NCBI GenBank assembly: GCA_947588955.1
Contig: CANPYX010000002.1
Span: forward strand, 62,001-126,000
Direction: 5' to 3'
DNA: 64,000 nucleotides
DNA from: an uncultured Oscillospiraceae bacterium
GTDB taxonomy: Bacteria; Bacillota; Clostridia; Oscillospirales; Oscillospiraceae
The notes under the pieces were generated by a model. The model was not told the origin of the DNA. It was given only the letters and a program-made list of their open reading frames with translations, and ran no database searches. Positions within the stretch are counted from its first letter, which is position 1; each line of letters opens with the position of its first letter. A program made the translations under genes and the position numbers. This document shows, one piece after another, positions 17,676 to 25,522 of the stretch.

Positions 17676-18276
17676 AAAGCTTCTCTACCGCGTCCTCCGT
17701 CGGCTTTTCATGCTCACCTACGGTCTCCTGTGGCCCTACAAGGTCTACGGGCGGGAGAAGATACCCGCTGGCGCGGCGGTGGTGTGCGCCAACCACACCC
17801 ACTTTTCTGACCCATTTTATATGGCCTTCGCGGTCCCCGCAAAATATCACCTGTGCCTTATGGCAAAGCAGGAGCTATTCAAATTCAAGCCCCTGGGCTG
17901 GCTTTTGAGGGCGATAGGCACCTTCCCCGTGAACAGGGGGACAGCCGACATGAACGCCATGAAGACGGCGCTGGAGGTTTTGAAGTCCGGCAAAAAGCTG
18001 GGCATATTCCCGGAGGGTACTCGCACCCACTCAGACGGCGAGGTCAGCCCCAAGGCGGGCGCCGTGCGCCTGGCGCAGAAGGCGGGCGCGCCGCTGGTGC
18101 CAATGTTCATTCCACGGGAGAAAAAGCTTTTCCGCCGCATAAGGGTGATAGTCGGCGACCCAATAAGCCTTGAGGGGCTTGGAAGGCTCACAAAGGAGGA
18201 GCTTGAAAAAATCTCCGACGAGCTCATGGATAAAATCGCCGCTTTGGGGCATACTGGAGAACGGAGGGCGGCGTGA
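17665..18276 (+). CDS. plsC: 1-acyl-sn-glycerol-3-phosphate acyltransferase
   Basis: 203 residues. The acyltransferase motif HX4D is NHTHFSD (H44, D49) and the second motif is FPEGTRTHSDG. A hydrophobic N-terminal segment (10-28) suggests membrane association. It makes phosphatidic acid from lysophosphatidate. ATG 17665 lies within the end of cmk, preceded by GGGGAGCGG. The stop at 18274-18276 overlaps the start of the ispH-rpsA fusion. Confidence 0.93.
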   Translation: MDFKKLLYRVLRRLFMLTYGLLWPYKVYGREKIPAGAAVVCANHTHFSDPFYMAFAVPAKYHLCLMAKQELFKFKPLGWLLRAIGTFPVNRGTADMNAMKTALEVLKSGKKLGIFPEGTRTHSDGEVSPKAGAVRLAQKAGAPLVPMFIPREKKLFRRIRVIVGDPISLEGLGRLTKEELEKISDELMDKIAALGHTGERRAA

Positions 18277-20438
18277 TGGAGCTTGTGCGCGCCAAAACCG
18301 CCGGCTTCTGCTTCGGCGTCAAAAGGGCAGTGAGGCTTGCCGAGGAGGCGGCGTCATATGGTCCCTGCGCCTGCCTGGGCCCGCTTATACACAACGACGA
18401 CGTTGTACGCCGCCTTGAGTCCATAGGAGTGCGCACCGTGAGCACGGTCCGCGAGCTGCGCCCCGGGGAGACGGTGATAATCAGGAGCCACGGCATAGGG
18501 CGGGACGAGTACGAGGAGCTCCGGCGGCTCGGCTTAAATATCATCGACGCCACCTGTCCCGACGTTGCGCGTATCCACCGTCTGGTGGAGGAGCAGTCGG
18601 CTGAGGGCAGGAAAATCGTCATCATCGGCGAGCGCCGTCACCCTGAGGTCGCGGCGGTACAGGGCTGGTGCGATGATTCCACGGTGCTTGAGAACCCCGA
18701 AGAAGTGGAAACCTGGCTCTCAGAGAACCCGGAAATGACCGATTTTCCCATCTGTGTGGTGTCACAAACCACCGGAGAGAGAAAAAATTTTGAAATAAGT
18801 GTTAAAATTCTAAAAAAACAGTGTACAAACGCGAAAATCTTTGATACAATATGCAACACGACATCGAATCGACAGAGGGAGGCGCGTGAGATAGCCTCCA
18901 AAGCCGACGCGATGATCGTAATAGGCGGACGGCACAGCGCCAACACGGCAAAGCTTGCCCTGGTCTGCCGGGAGTGCTGCGGCAGGGTGCTTCTCATTGA
19001 GAACGCCTCACAGCTCGACCGGCGTGAGCTTGAGGGGGCGAAGGTCGTGGGCGTAACTGCCGGCGCCTCCACACCAGAGTGGATAATTAAGGAGGTCAAC
19101 AGGATGATGAGTGACGAAGTTAAGGCTGTGGAGACAGCCGAAGAAGAAACCAAGGCGGTGGAGACCGTCGAGCCCGTGGCGGTGGAGACCGTCGAGCCCG
19201 TGGCGGAGGAGACCGCCGAACCCGCGGTGGAGGAGACTCCCGCGGCAGCCGCGCAGCAGGATGCACCCGAGGCGGAGGCCTCTTTTGAAGAGCTGCTTGA
19301 GCGTTCCATCAAAACCTTACATACGGGGGAGAAGGTCCGCGGAGTGGTAGCGTCTATCACCCAGACTGAGATTTCAGTGGATCTTGGAGCGAAGCAGTCC
19401 GGATATATCCCCATCTCCGAGTTTACCGATGAGCCCGGCGTCAACGTGGCGGACATCATCAAGGTGGGCGATGAGATTGAAGCGTATGTTATGCGCGTCA
19501 ACGATGTTGACGGCGTCGTGATGCTCTCCAAGAAGCGCCTTGACAGCGTGAAGAACTGGGACAGCATCGTTGAGGCCCGCACCTCCCGCGCTGTCGTAGA
19601 GGGCAACGTCATTGAGGAGAACAAGGGCGGCATCGTTGTCAATGTGAAGGGCATACACGTTTTCGTGCCCGCCTCCCAGTCCGGTCTTCCCAAGGAGGCC
19701 CCCATGTCCGAGCTTCTCCACCATAAGGTCAAGCTCCGCATTACCGAGGTCAACCAGCCCCGCAAGCGCGTCGTCGGTTCCATCCGCGCCGTGGCTTATG
19801 AGGAGCGCAAGGCCCGCGCCGAGGCGACCTGGAACGAGATCGAGGTCGGCAAGCACTATCACGGCGTCGTAAAGAGCCTCACATCTTACGGCGCGTTTGT
19901 GGACATCGGCGGCGTGGACGGCATGGTCCACGTGTCCGAGCTGAGCTGGAAGCGCATCCACCAGCCCTCCGAGGTTTTGAAGGTTGGCGACGAGATCGAC
20001 GTCTACGTCATCTCCTTCGACAAGGACAACCGCAAGATCTCCCTTGGCTACAAGGACCCCAACGAGAACCCCTGGGTCAAGTTCACCACCGCGTATCCCG
20101 AGGGCTCCGTGGCGGACGTCCGCATAGTGAAGCTCATGACCTTCGGCGCCTTTGCCGAGATCATCCCCGGCGTTGACGGTCTCATCCACATCTCCCAGAT
20201 CGCCGACCGCCGTATCGGCAAGCCAGAGGACGTGCTCTCCGAGGGCGAGGTCGTCAAGGCAAAGATCATCAAGATCGACAACGAGAACAAGAAGGTCTCA
20301 CTGTCCATCCGCGCTCTTGCCGAGCCCGCCGCTCCCGTATCCCAGCCCGAGCCCAAGGAGGCCGAGCCCGATGATGAGCCCGCGGTAGTCTATGACACCG
20401 AGAATCCTCCCGCTCCCGAGGACCTTCCCCAGGAGTAA
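18276..20438 (+). CDS. ispH-rpsA: Fused HMBPP reductase (IspH) and ribosomal protein S1
   Basis: 720 residues. Residues 1-275 are IspH, the last enzyme of the MEP isoprenoid pathway, with the three iron-sulfur cysteines C12 (GFCFGV), C94 (DATCPD) and C193 (TICNTT). A low-complexity linker at about 280-340 repeats ETVEPVA-like units. Residues from about 351 hold four S1 RNA-binding domains (for example GEKVRGVVAS, GKHYHGVVKSLTSYGAFVDIGG), then an acidic, Pro-rich tail. The fusion is known in Clostridia. ATG 18276 follows GGAGG (18262-18266) and overlaps the plsC stop; GTG 18273 is an alternative. A predicted promoter and an ideal internal ribosome binding site inside the gene suggest that S1 is also made alone. 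Confidence 0.95.
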   Translation: MELVRAKTAGFCFGVKRAVRLAEEAASYGPCACLGPLIHNDDVVRRLESIGVRTVSTVRELRPGETVIIRSHGIGRDEYEELRRLGLNIIDATCPDVARIHRLVEEQSAEGRKIVIIGERRHPEVAAVQGWCDDSTVLENPEEVETWLSENPEMTDFPICVVSQTTGERKNFEISVKILKKQCTNAKIFDTICNTTSNRQREAREIASKADAMIVIGGRHSANTAKLALVCRECCGRVLLIENASQLDRRELEGAKVVGVTAGASTPEWIIKEVNRMMSDEVKAVETAEEETKAVETVEPVAVETVEPVAEETAEPAVEETPAAAAQQDAPEAEASFEELLERSIKTLHTGEKVRGVVASITQTEISVDLGAKQSGYIPISEFTDEPGVNVADIIKVGDEIEAYVMRVNDVDGVVMLSKKRLDSVKNWDSIVEARTSRAVVEGNVIEENKGGIVVNVKGIHVFVPASQSGLPKEAPMSELLHHKVKLRITEVNQPRKRVVGSIRAVAYEERKARAEATWNEIEVGKHYHGVVKSLTSYGAFVDIGGVDGMVHVSELSWKRIHQPSEVLKVGDEIDVYVISFDKDNRKISLGYKDPNENPWVKFTTAYPEGSVADVRIVKLMTFGAFAEIIPGVDGLIHISQIADRRIGKPEDVLSEGEVVKAKIIKIDNENKKVSLSIRALAEPAAPVSQPEPKEAEPDDEPAVVYDTENPPAPEDLPQE
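18822..18850 (+). promoter_or_regulatory. Predicted internal promoter within the ispH part
   Basis: TGTACA at 18822-18827, 17-base spacer, TACAAT at 18845-18850 with a TGA extended -10. It lies in an AT-rich patch (about 18778-18856) that breaks the GC-rich codon pattern of the gene. It would produce an mRNA starting about 245 bases before the internal start at 19104. Confidence 0.55.
19088..19109 (+). promoter_or_regulatory. rpsA: Internal ribosome binding site and start for free S1
   Basis: TAAGGAGGT at 19088-19096 is a near-perfect anti-16S match. It is eight bases (from the end of GGAGG) ahead of ATG 19104, in frame with S1 and exactly at the IspH/S1 junction (Met277 of the fusion). Initiation here would give a 444-residue S1 protein starting MMSDEVK. 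Confidence 0.6.
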
Positions 20439-20451
20439 TCAAAACCCCCAT

Positions 20452-20484
20452 ATAAGCGGCAACTTACTGTTGCCGCTTATTTTC
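20452..20484 (+). terminator. Rho-independent terminator after ispH-rpsA
   Basis: Perfect 12-base stem ATAAGCGGCAAC 20452-20463 with GTTGCCGCTTAT 20469-20480, loop TTACT, followed by TTT. It ends the cmk-plsC-ispH-rpsA transcript. Confidence 0.88.
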
Positions 20485-20533
20485 AACGGCTTGTCTGCAT
20501 ATACTTGACCATACCGTACCGAGGTGAACACAT

Positions 20534-21280
20534 ATGGGAGTTAAGAGGATATTGGCAAGGGCTTTGGGCAGGGCGGTGACCTGGAACAAGCTTCCCTTCG
20601 GCACAGCCGTCGTTGCCGCCGCCGGCGCCTCACAGCGCATGGACGGGGAGAACAAGATCTTCGCGGACCTCAACGGGCTGCCCGTCCTGGGCTGGTCGCT
20701 CCTTGAGCTTCAAAGGTGCCCCAACGTCCATGAGATAATCGTCGTGACACGGGAGGACGCCATCGTCCCCGCAGCGGACCTGTGCGCCGAGCTGGAGATA
20801 AGCAAGGCTACAAAGATACTTTGCGGCGGCGAGGACAGGCTTGACTCCGTCCTAATCGGCGTAAACGAGGCCAACCGCGACGCGGAATACATCGCCGTGC
20901 ATGACGGCGCGAGACCGCTGGTGACGCAGGAGATAATCGTTGACGCCTTCCGCAAGGCGTACAAATACACCGCCGCCGCCCCCGCCGTATCCGTAAACGA
21001 CACCGTGAAGACCGGAGCCGACGGATTTGTCACCGGCACACCCGACCGCTCAACGCTCTTTGCCGTCCAGACCCCGCAGGTCTTCCGCGCGGACATTCTC
21101 AAGGCGGCGCTTTTTAACGCAAAGCAGAAGGGCATTTCAATTACCGACGACTGCGGCGCGGTTGAGGCCATCGGCGTAAGACCCGCGCTGAGCCTGGGCT
21201 CCTTTGAGAACATAAAGCTCACAAGACCCGTGGACCTGGCTTTGGCCAGCGCCATATTTGAAGCGAGGGACGCCAAATGA
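20534..21280 (+). CDS. ispD: 2-C-methyl-D-erythritol 4-phosphate cytidylyltransferase
   Basis: 248 residues. The nucleotide-binding N terminus is TAVVAAAGASQRM with K41 nearby (NKIF), followed by VHDGARPLV and the late ITDDCGAVE. It couples CTP to MEP, step three of the MEP pathway. It carries about 20 extra N-terminal residues (VKRILARALGRAV) before the catalytic domain. ATG 20534 follows GAGGTG (20521-20526). It overlaps ispF by four bases, so both are co-expressed, and ispH lies just upstream. Confidence 0.95.
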   Translation: MGVKRILARALGRAVTWNKLPFGTAVVAAAGASQRMDGENKIFADLNGLPVLGWSLLELQRCPNVHEIIVVTREDAIVPAADLCAELEISKATKILCGGEDRLDSVLIGVNEANRDAEYIAVHDGARPLVTQEIIVDAFRKAYKYTAAAPAVSVNDTVKTGADGFVTGTPDRSTLFAVQTPQVFRADILKAALFNAKQKGISITDDCGAVEAIGVRPALSLGSFENIKLTRPVDLALASAIFEARDAK

Positions 21281-21768
21281 GGATAGGTCACGGCTATGAC
21301 GTCCACCGCCTTGTCCCCGACAGAAAACTGGTGCTGTGCGGCGTGGAGATACCCTGTGAAAAGGGGCTCCTGGGCCATTCCGACGCCGACGTCGCCGTCC
21401 ACGCCCTCATGGACGCCCTTCTGGGAGCCGCGGTGCTGGGCGACATCGGCAGGCTTTTCCCGGATACCGACCCCGGATTTTCCGGCATAAGCAGCCTCAC
21501 CCTCCTTGACAGCGTGATGGAGCTCCTATTGTCCCGCGGCTTTTCTGTGGGCAACGCGGATATAACCGTCGTCGCCCAGTGGCCGAAGCTCTCCGGTTAC
21601 ATAGACGAGATGCGCTCCGTGCTTGCCCGCCATCTGCGCGTAAGCCCCGACCGGGTGAACGTCAAGGCCACCACCGAGGAGGGACTGGGGCAGGTGAGCA
21701 CCCAGGGCATCGCCGCCCACGCCGTGGTGCTTCTTGAAGAGAAAAGGAACAAAGCAGTAAACCTTTAA
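21277..21768 (+). CDS. ispF: 2-C-methyl-D-erythritol 2,4-cyclodiphosphate synthase
   Basis: 163 residues, normal length. Zinc ligands D8 and H10 are in GYDVHRL and H42 is in GHSDADV; the C-terminal NVKATTEEGLG motif is typical. The enzyme cyclises the CDP-linked intermediate of the MEP pathway. It starts at ATG 21277, overlapping ispD, the standard arrangement. Confidence 0.96.
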   Translation: MRIGHGYDVHRLVPDRKLVLCGVEIPCEKGLLGHSDADVAVHALMDALLGAAVLGDIGRLFPDTDPGFSGISSLTLLDSVMELLLSRGFSVGNADITVVAQWPKLSGYIDEMRSVLARHLRVSPDRVNVKATTEEGLGQVSTQGIAAHAVVLLEEKRNKAVNL

Positions 21769-21778
21769 ACTTTTATCT

Positions 21779-21831
21779 CCTTCCGGCATAGTATGTGTTG
21801 ACCGGTCGTCGGTCACCATACTTCCGGGAGG
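21779..21831 (+). promoter_or_regulatory. Long stem-loop that buries the DUF3343 ribosome binding site
   Basis: Three stacked helices: CCTTCCGG 21779-21786 with CCGGGAGG 21824-21831 (one U-G pair), AGTATG 21790-21795 with CATACT 21817-21822, and TGACC 21799-21803 with GGTCA 21811-21815, loop GGTCGTC. The outer 3' arm contains GGGAGG, the only ribosome binding site candidate of the next gene. No T tract follows, so it is unlikely to be a simple ispF terminator. Confidence 0.6.
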
Positions 21832-21842
21832 AATCTCATTAT

Positions 21843-22097
21843 ATGGACAGCTATTACCTCACCTGCCGCTCCCTGACCTACGCCCAGAGGGTATCACGGG
21901 TCCTGACAGCGGCAAGGATACGAAATATCATAGTCCGCACGCCTCAGAGAATGTCCGTGGAGGGGTGCGGCTACGCCATAAGAGTTTCGCCGTCGTCCTA
22001 CGCCGACGCAATGAATGCCCTGCAAAGCGCCGCCCTGCCGCCCAAGAAGGTCTACCGAATGTCCGCCGGCGGTCTTTTTGAGGAGGTGCGGCGTTGA
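21843..22097 (+). CDS. DUF3343 protein, putative Se/S carrier-like
   Basis: 84 residues. The DUF3343 fold is suggested by YYLTCRSLTYAQRVSRVL, then IIVRTPQ and CGYAIRV. Members are often found beside class V aminotransferases and selenium genes and are proposed to carry persulfide or selenide on a Cys; candidates here are Cys8 and Cys42. The start ATG 21843 is 11 bases after GGAGG (21827-21831). It overlaps the cysteine desulfurase-like gene by four bases (TTGA), which supports a shared function. Confidence 0.78.
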   Translation: MDSYYLTCRSLTYAQRVSRVLTAARIRNIIVRTPQRMSVEGCGYAIRVSPSSYADAMNALQSAALPPKKVYRMSAGGLFEEVRR

Positions 22098-23221
22098 TAT
22101 ATCTTGACGCGGCGGCGACCTCCTTCCAAAAGCCCGCCTCTGTGGAAAAGGCCGTGCTCCAAGCCCTCCGCTCATATTCAAGCCCCGGCAGGGGAGGGCA
22201 TAAATACGCCATGGCAGCCGCCGAAAAGCTCTATGAGCTTCGTGAGAGGGCGGCGCGGCTTTTCAACGTCGCCGATGTTGAGCGTGTCGCCGTCACCTTC
22301 AACGCCACCCACGGGCTGAACATAGCCATAAGAAGCCTTGTGCCGCCCGGCGGCAGTGCGGTGATCTCTGGCTACGAGCACAACTCCGTGCTTCGCCCGC
22401 TCCACGCCCTGGGCGCGGATATAACCGTCGCCGACTGCCCCGTTTTCGATTACGGCGCCGCGATACGCGCCTTCGACCACGCCACGGCCTCCCGCCCGGA
22501 CGCGGTGATAATAAACCACGTCTCCAACGTCTTCGGCTTTGAGCTTCCCGTCTATGAGGTCGCGGAGCTTTGTCGCGATCGGGGTATTCCCCTCATCGTG
22601 GACGCCTCCCAGTCCGCGGGAGTGCTGGATGTGGACGCCGGAAGGCTGGGCGCTGATTTCATCGCCATGCCGGGACACAAGGGGCTGTACGGTCCCCAGG
22701 GGACGGGGCTTCTCATCGCCTCCGACAAGGCCCGCCCGCTCCTTTACGGCGGCAGCGGAAGCGATTCCAAAAGTCCCGATATGCCCCCGTACCTCCCCGA
22801 TATGCTGGAGGCAGGCACCCACAACATGCCGGGCATCGCCGGACTTTGCGCTGGGCTCGCCTTCGTGGAGAAAACCGGGACCGGTAAAATCGCCGCCCAC
22901 GAAAAGCTCCTTGCCGCCAGCTTGATCCGGGGACTTCGCTCCATTCGCGGCGTGCGTGTGTTCGCCGCGCCGGATATGGAGCACCAGACCGGCGTCGTCT
23001 CCTTTGAGCTTGACGCCATGGGCTCCGAGGAGGCGGCGGGCAAGCTTGCGGACCTGGGCTTTGCCCTTCGCGCCGGCCTCCACTGCGCGCCCCTGGCGCA
23101 CAGGACCGTGGGGACCCTGGACAGGGGAACGGTCCGCGCCAGCGTATCCGCCTTCAACACAGAGCGTGAGATCGCGGCGTTCCTCGACGCCGTAGAACTT
23201 ATAGCGCGCGGCGCCCGATAA
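22094..23221 (+). CDS. Cysteine desulfurase-like aminotransferase class V
   Basis: 375 residues. MIYLDAAATS at the N terminus, the PLP lysine K196 in MPGHKGLYG, and a Cys331 in AGLHCAPLAH that matches the desulfurase catalytic Cys. This is the family of cysteine desulfurase-like proteins distinct from IscS/SufS. It may mobilise sulfur or selenium for the DUF3343 protein encoded just upstream. The start is TTG 22094 with AGGAGGTG at 22081-22088, overlapping the DUF3343 stop. Confidence 0.88.
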   Translation: MIYLDAAATSFQKPASVEKAVLQALRSYSSPGRGGHKYAMAAAEKLYELRERAARLFNVADVERVAVTFNATHGLNIAIRSLVPPGGSAVISGYEHNSVLRPLHALGADITVADCPVFDYGAAIRAFDHATASRPDAVIINHVSNVFGFELPVYEVAELCRDRGIPLIVDASQSAGVLDVDAGRLGADFIAMPGHKGLYGPQGTGLLIASDKARPLLYGGSGSDSKSPDMPPYLPDMLEAGTHNMPGIAGLCAGLAFVEKTGTGKIAAHEKLLAASLIRGLRSIRGVRVFAAPDMEHQTGVVSFELDAMGSEEAAGKLADLGFALRAGLHCAPLAHRTVGTLDRGTVRASVSAFNTEREIAAFLDAVELIARGAR

Positions 23222-23243
23222 GCCCGCGCCGCTTTTGTTTTTT
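23208..23243 (+). terminator. Rho-independent terminator at the desulfurase stop
   Basis: Stem GCGGCGC 23208-23214 with GCGCCGC 23226-23232, 11-base loop that contains the TAA stop (23219-23221), followed by TTTTGTTTTTT. The first arm is coding sequence. Confidence 0.8.
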
Positions 23244-23275
23244 GCGAGTTCTTTTGCGAGTTCATAAAATATTTA

Positions 23276-23304
23276 TTGCCAAAGAACGCCTTTAGTAGTA
23301 TAAT
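23276..23304 (+). promoter_or_regulatory. Predicted sigma-A promoter of cdaA-cdaR
   Basis: -35 TTGCCA at 23276-23281, 17-base spacer, -10 TATAAT at 23299-23304. The stretch 23293-23310 is identical over 18 bases to the murD promoter at 56504-56521. Confidence 0.8.
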
Positions 23305-23360
23305 GGTAATTTAGAAAAATGTGTTCCCCGGTGGGGACCGGCTTGGAAGGCGGTGCTGCT

Positions 23361-24239
23361 ATGGAAAGATTCAACGGGCTTTTGAGCGACCTTCTCAATG
23401 TGCTCCAGAATTTCATACAGACGGTGAGAATATGGGACGTGCTGGACATGGCAATAGTCGCGTTCCTTATCTACAAGCTCATCACGTTCTTCTCCAAGAG
23501 CAACTCCATGAACGTTGTCAAGGGCATACTCCTTCTTGTGGCGGTCATGGTCCTCGCCACCTTCGCCGACCTCCCCGTGGTCAAGTACCTTTTGGGCAAC
23601 ACCTTTGAAATGGGCCTTATCATCGTCATAGTCCTCTTTCAACCGGAGATACGCCGTATCCTGGAGCAGGTTGGCGGCAGTATCAAGGATATTTTCGGTC
23701 ACCCCGTAAAGCTCAAGAACATCGAAAACGCCATAGACCAGACGGTCCTTGCCTGCACGGATATGTCCCGTTCCCGCACCGGGGCGCTTTTGGTGTTTGA
23801 ACGCAACATAAACCTTGAATCGTACATCAAGACCGGGACGATAGTTGACGCGTCCCCGGCGGCGGAGCTTTTGAAGAACCTCTTTTTCGACAAGGCGCCC
23901 CTTCACGACGGCGCGGTGATAATAAGGAACGGGCGCATAGCCGGCGCCGCCTGTATGCTCCCCCTCTCCGGCAACTCCAACATAAGCCGCGACCTGGGAA
24001 TGCGCCACAGGGCCGGAATCGGCATGAGCGAGCGTTCCGACGCCGTGGTTTGCATCGTCTCCGAGGAGACGGGCGACATATCCGTCGCCATCGAGGGTAT
24101 CCTCAAAAGGGGCCTATCGCCCGTAACGTTTGAAAAGATGCTTCGCATGGAGCTCATGCCACAGGAGCAGGAAAACAAGGGCATCTTCGCCCGCCTGCGG
24201 GACAAATTCACCTCAAAGCGCGGAAAGGCAGGTGAGTGA
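23361..24239 (+). CDS. cdaA: Diadenylate cyclase CdaA
   Basis: 292 residues. Three N-terminal membrane segments (about 20-100), then the DAC domain with the DGA motif (LHDGAVIIRNGR) and RHR motif (MRHRAGIGMSE) that bind ATP. It makes cyclic di-AMP, the signal controlling potassium and turgor in Firmicutes. ATG 23361 is chosen because GGAAGGCGG (23345-23353) precedes it; an in-frame ATG at 23319 would add 14 residues with no membrane or family match. It is followed by cdaR, its regulator, the conserved order. Confidence 0.94.
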   Translation: MERFNGLLSDLLNVLQNFIQTVRIWDVLDMAIVAFLIYKLITFFSKSNSMNVVKGILLLVAVMVLATFADLPVVKYLLGNTFEMGLIIVIVLFQPEIRRILEQVGGSIKDIFGHPVKLKNIENAIDQTVLACTDMSRSRTGALLVFERNINLESYIKTGTIVDASPAAELLKNLFFDKAPLHDGAVIIRNGRIAGAACMLPLSGNSNISRDLGMRHRAGIGMSERSDAVVCIVSEETGDISVAIEGILKRGLSPVTFEKMLRMELMPQEQENKGIFARLRDKFTSKRGKAGE

Positions 24240-24241
24240 GC

Positions 24242-25519
24242 ATGTCCGAAAAAAAGCAAGGGGGAGGACGCAAGGTCCTCTACATGGTCTTCTCCGTCAT
24301 CGTCGCCGTAATCCTCTGGACATATGTGGTGTATATCGATAACCCCACAGTTGAAAACCCGATAACCGTCTCCGGAATCGAGGTGGAATTTACCGGCGAG
24401 GAGACCTTGCGCGACAACGGCTATATCGTCTCCGACATCGACGTGAACCGCCTCAACATAGCCTTCGGCGGACGTATCCGCGAGGTTACACAGCTTTCAA
24501 GGGAAAATGTCCGTGCCGTTGTGGACCTAACCGACATCTTCAATTACACATCTCCCACCGGCACCCACTCCCTGAATTATGAGCTGGTTTACGACATAAG
24601 GGCGTCCTCCATAACCGTGGAAAACGCCTCCCGCACCGTCATTGAGGTCACCGTGGAGCGTATGGTCACCCAGACTATCCTTTTACAGCCCGTATACAAC
24701 GGCTCGATTGCCCAAAACTACATGGCGGGCACACTCTCGCTCAACCGCGACACCGTGGAAATATCCGGCACCGAGAGCGCCATCGAAAATATCGACAAGG
24801 CGACGGTCACCTTGAAGCGCGACAATTTGAGCGAGACGGTGACCCAGGAGGAAAACATCGAGCTCTACGACGCCGAGGGCAACCTTATCGACATGGAGGA
24901 GGCGGGGCTCACCTTCGTCAATTCCAACGGCAAGGCGATGATAACCCAGACGATCCTCATGATTAAGGACGTGCCCGTGAGGATCGACATCGTGGAGGGC
25001 GTCACCGCCACCGACGCAAACACACGAATAAGCTACTCCGTCCCCTATATCACCCTCTCCGGCGACCCGGAGATACTTGAGGACTACAATGAGATAAACC
25101 TGGGTACGGTGGACCTAAAGAGCTTTGCCACCACCTGGGAGGAGGAATGCCAGGTACGTATCCCCAACAACACCACCAACGAGAGCAACGTGTCCTTTGT
25201 CACCGTGACAATCACCGTGGCAAACGTGGCGACAAGGCGCCTTTCCGCCGGGAACATAACCTACCGCAACGCCTCCGACAACGACGTGGTGTCCATCATC
25301 ACCCAGAGTCTTGATATAACCCTGCGCGGCACAAACGAGGAGGAGCTTCAAGCGGTCACGTCGGATTATATCCGCATCGTGGCGGACCTCTCGGACTACG
25401 CCGGCACCAGGGGCACCTGCCAGGTCCCGGCAAGGGTATACGTTGACGGCTTCTCCAATGTGGAGGCGGTAGGAGACTACAAGGTCACCGTAATTATCGC
25501 CGACGCCTCAGCCCAGTAA
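24242..25519 (+). CDS. cdaR: CdaR-like protein with YbbR domains
   Basis: 425 residues. A single N-terminal membrane anchor (about 11-33) is followed by extracytoplasmic YbbR repeats; recurring units read like VENPITVSGIEVEF and GTLSLNRDTVEISG. CdaR modulates the activity of the membrane cyclase CdaA, encoded just upstream. ATG 24242 is preferred to the overlapping GTG 24236, with AGGTGAG upstream. The reading frame overlaps or abuts the cdaA stop, implying coupling. No glmM follows, unlike in Bacillus. Confidence 0.9.
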   Translation: MSEKKQGGGRKVLYMVFSVIVAVILWTYVVYIDNPTVENPITVSGIEVEFTGEETLRDNGYIVSDIDVNRLNIAFGGRIREVTQLSRENVRAVVDLTDIFNYTSPTGTHSLNYELVYDIRASSITVENASRTVIEVTVERMVTQTILLQPVYNGSIAQNYMAGTLSLNRDTVEISGTESAIENIDKATVTLKRDNLSETVTQEENIELYDAEGNLIDMEEAGLTFVNSNGKAMITQTILMIKDVPVRIDIVEGVTATDANTRISYSVPYITLSGDPEILEDYNEINLGTVDLKSFATTWEEECQVRIPNNTTNESNVSFVTVTITVANVATRRLSAGNITYRNASDNDVVSIITQSLDITLRGTNEEELQAVTSDYIRIVADLSDYAGTRGTCQVPARVYVDGFSNVEAVGDYKVTVIIADASAQ

Positions 25520-25522
25520 GCC

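Noticed and set aside
19130..19260. Tandem DNA repeat or CRISPR-like array in ispH-rpsA
   Set aside because: The short near-repeats encode an ETVEPVA-type protein linker in frame. There are no spacers or palindromic repeat units.
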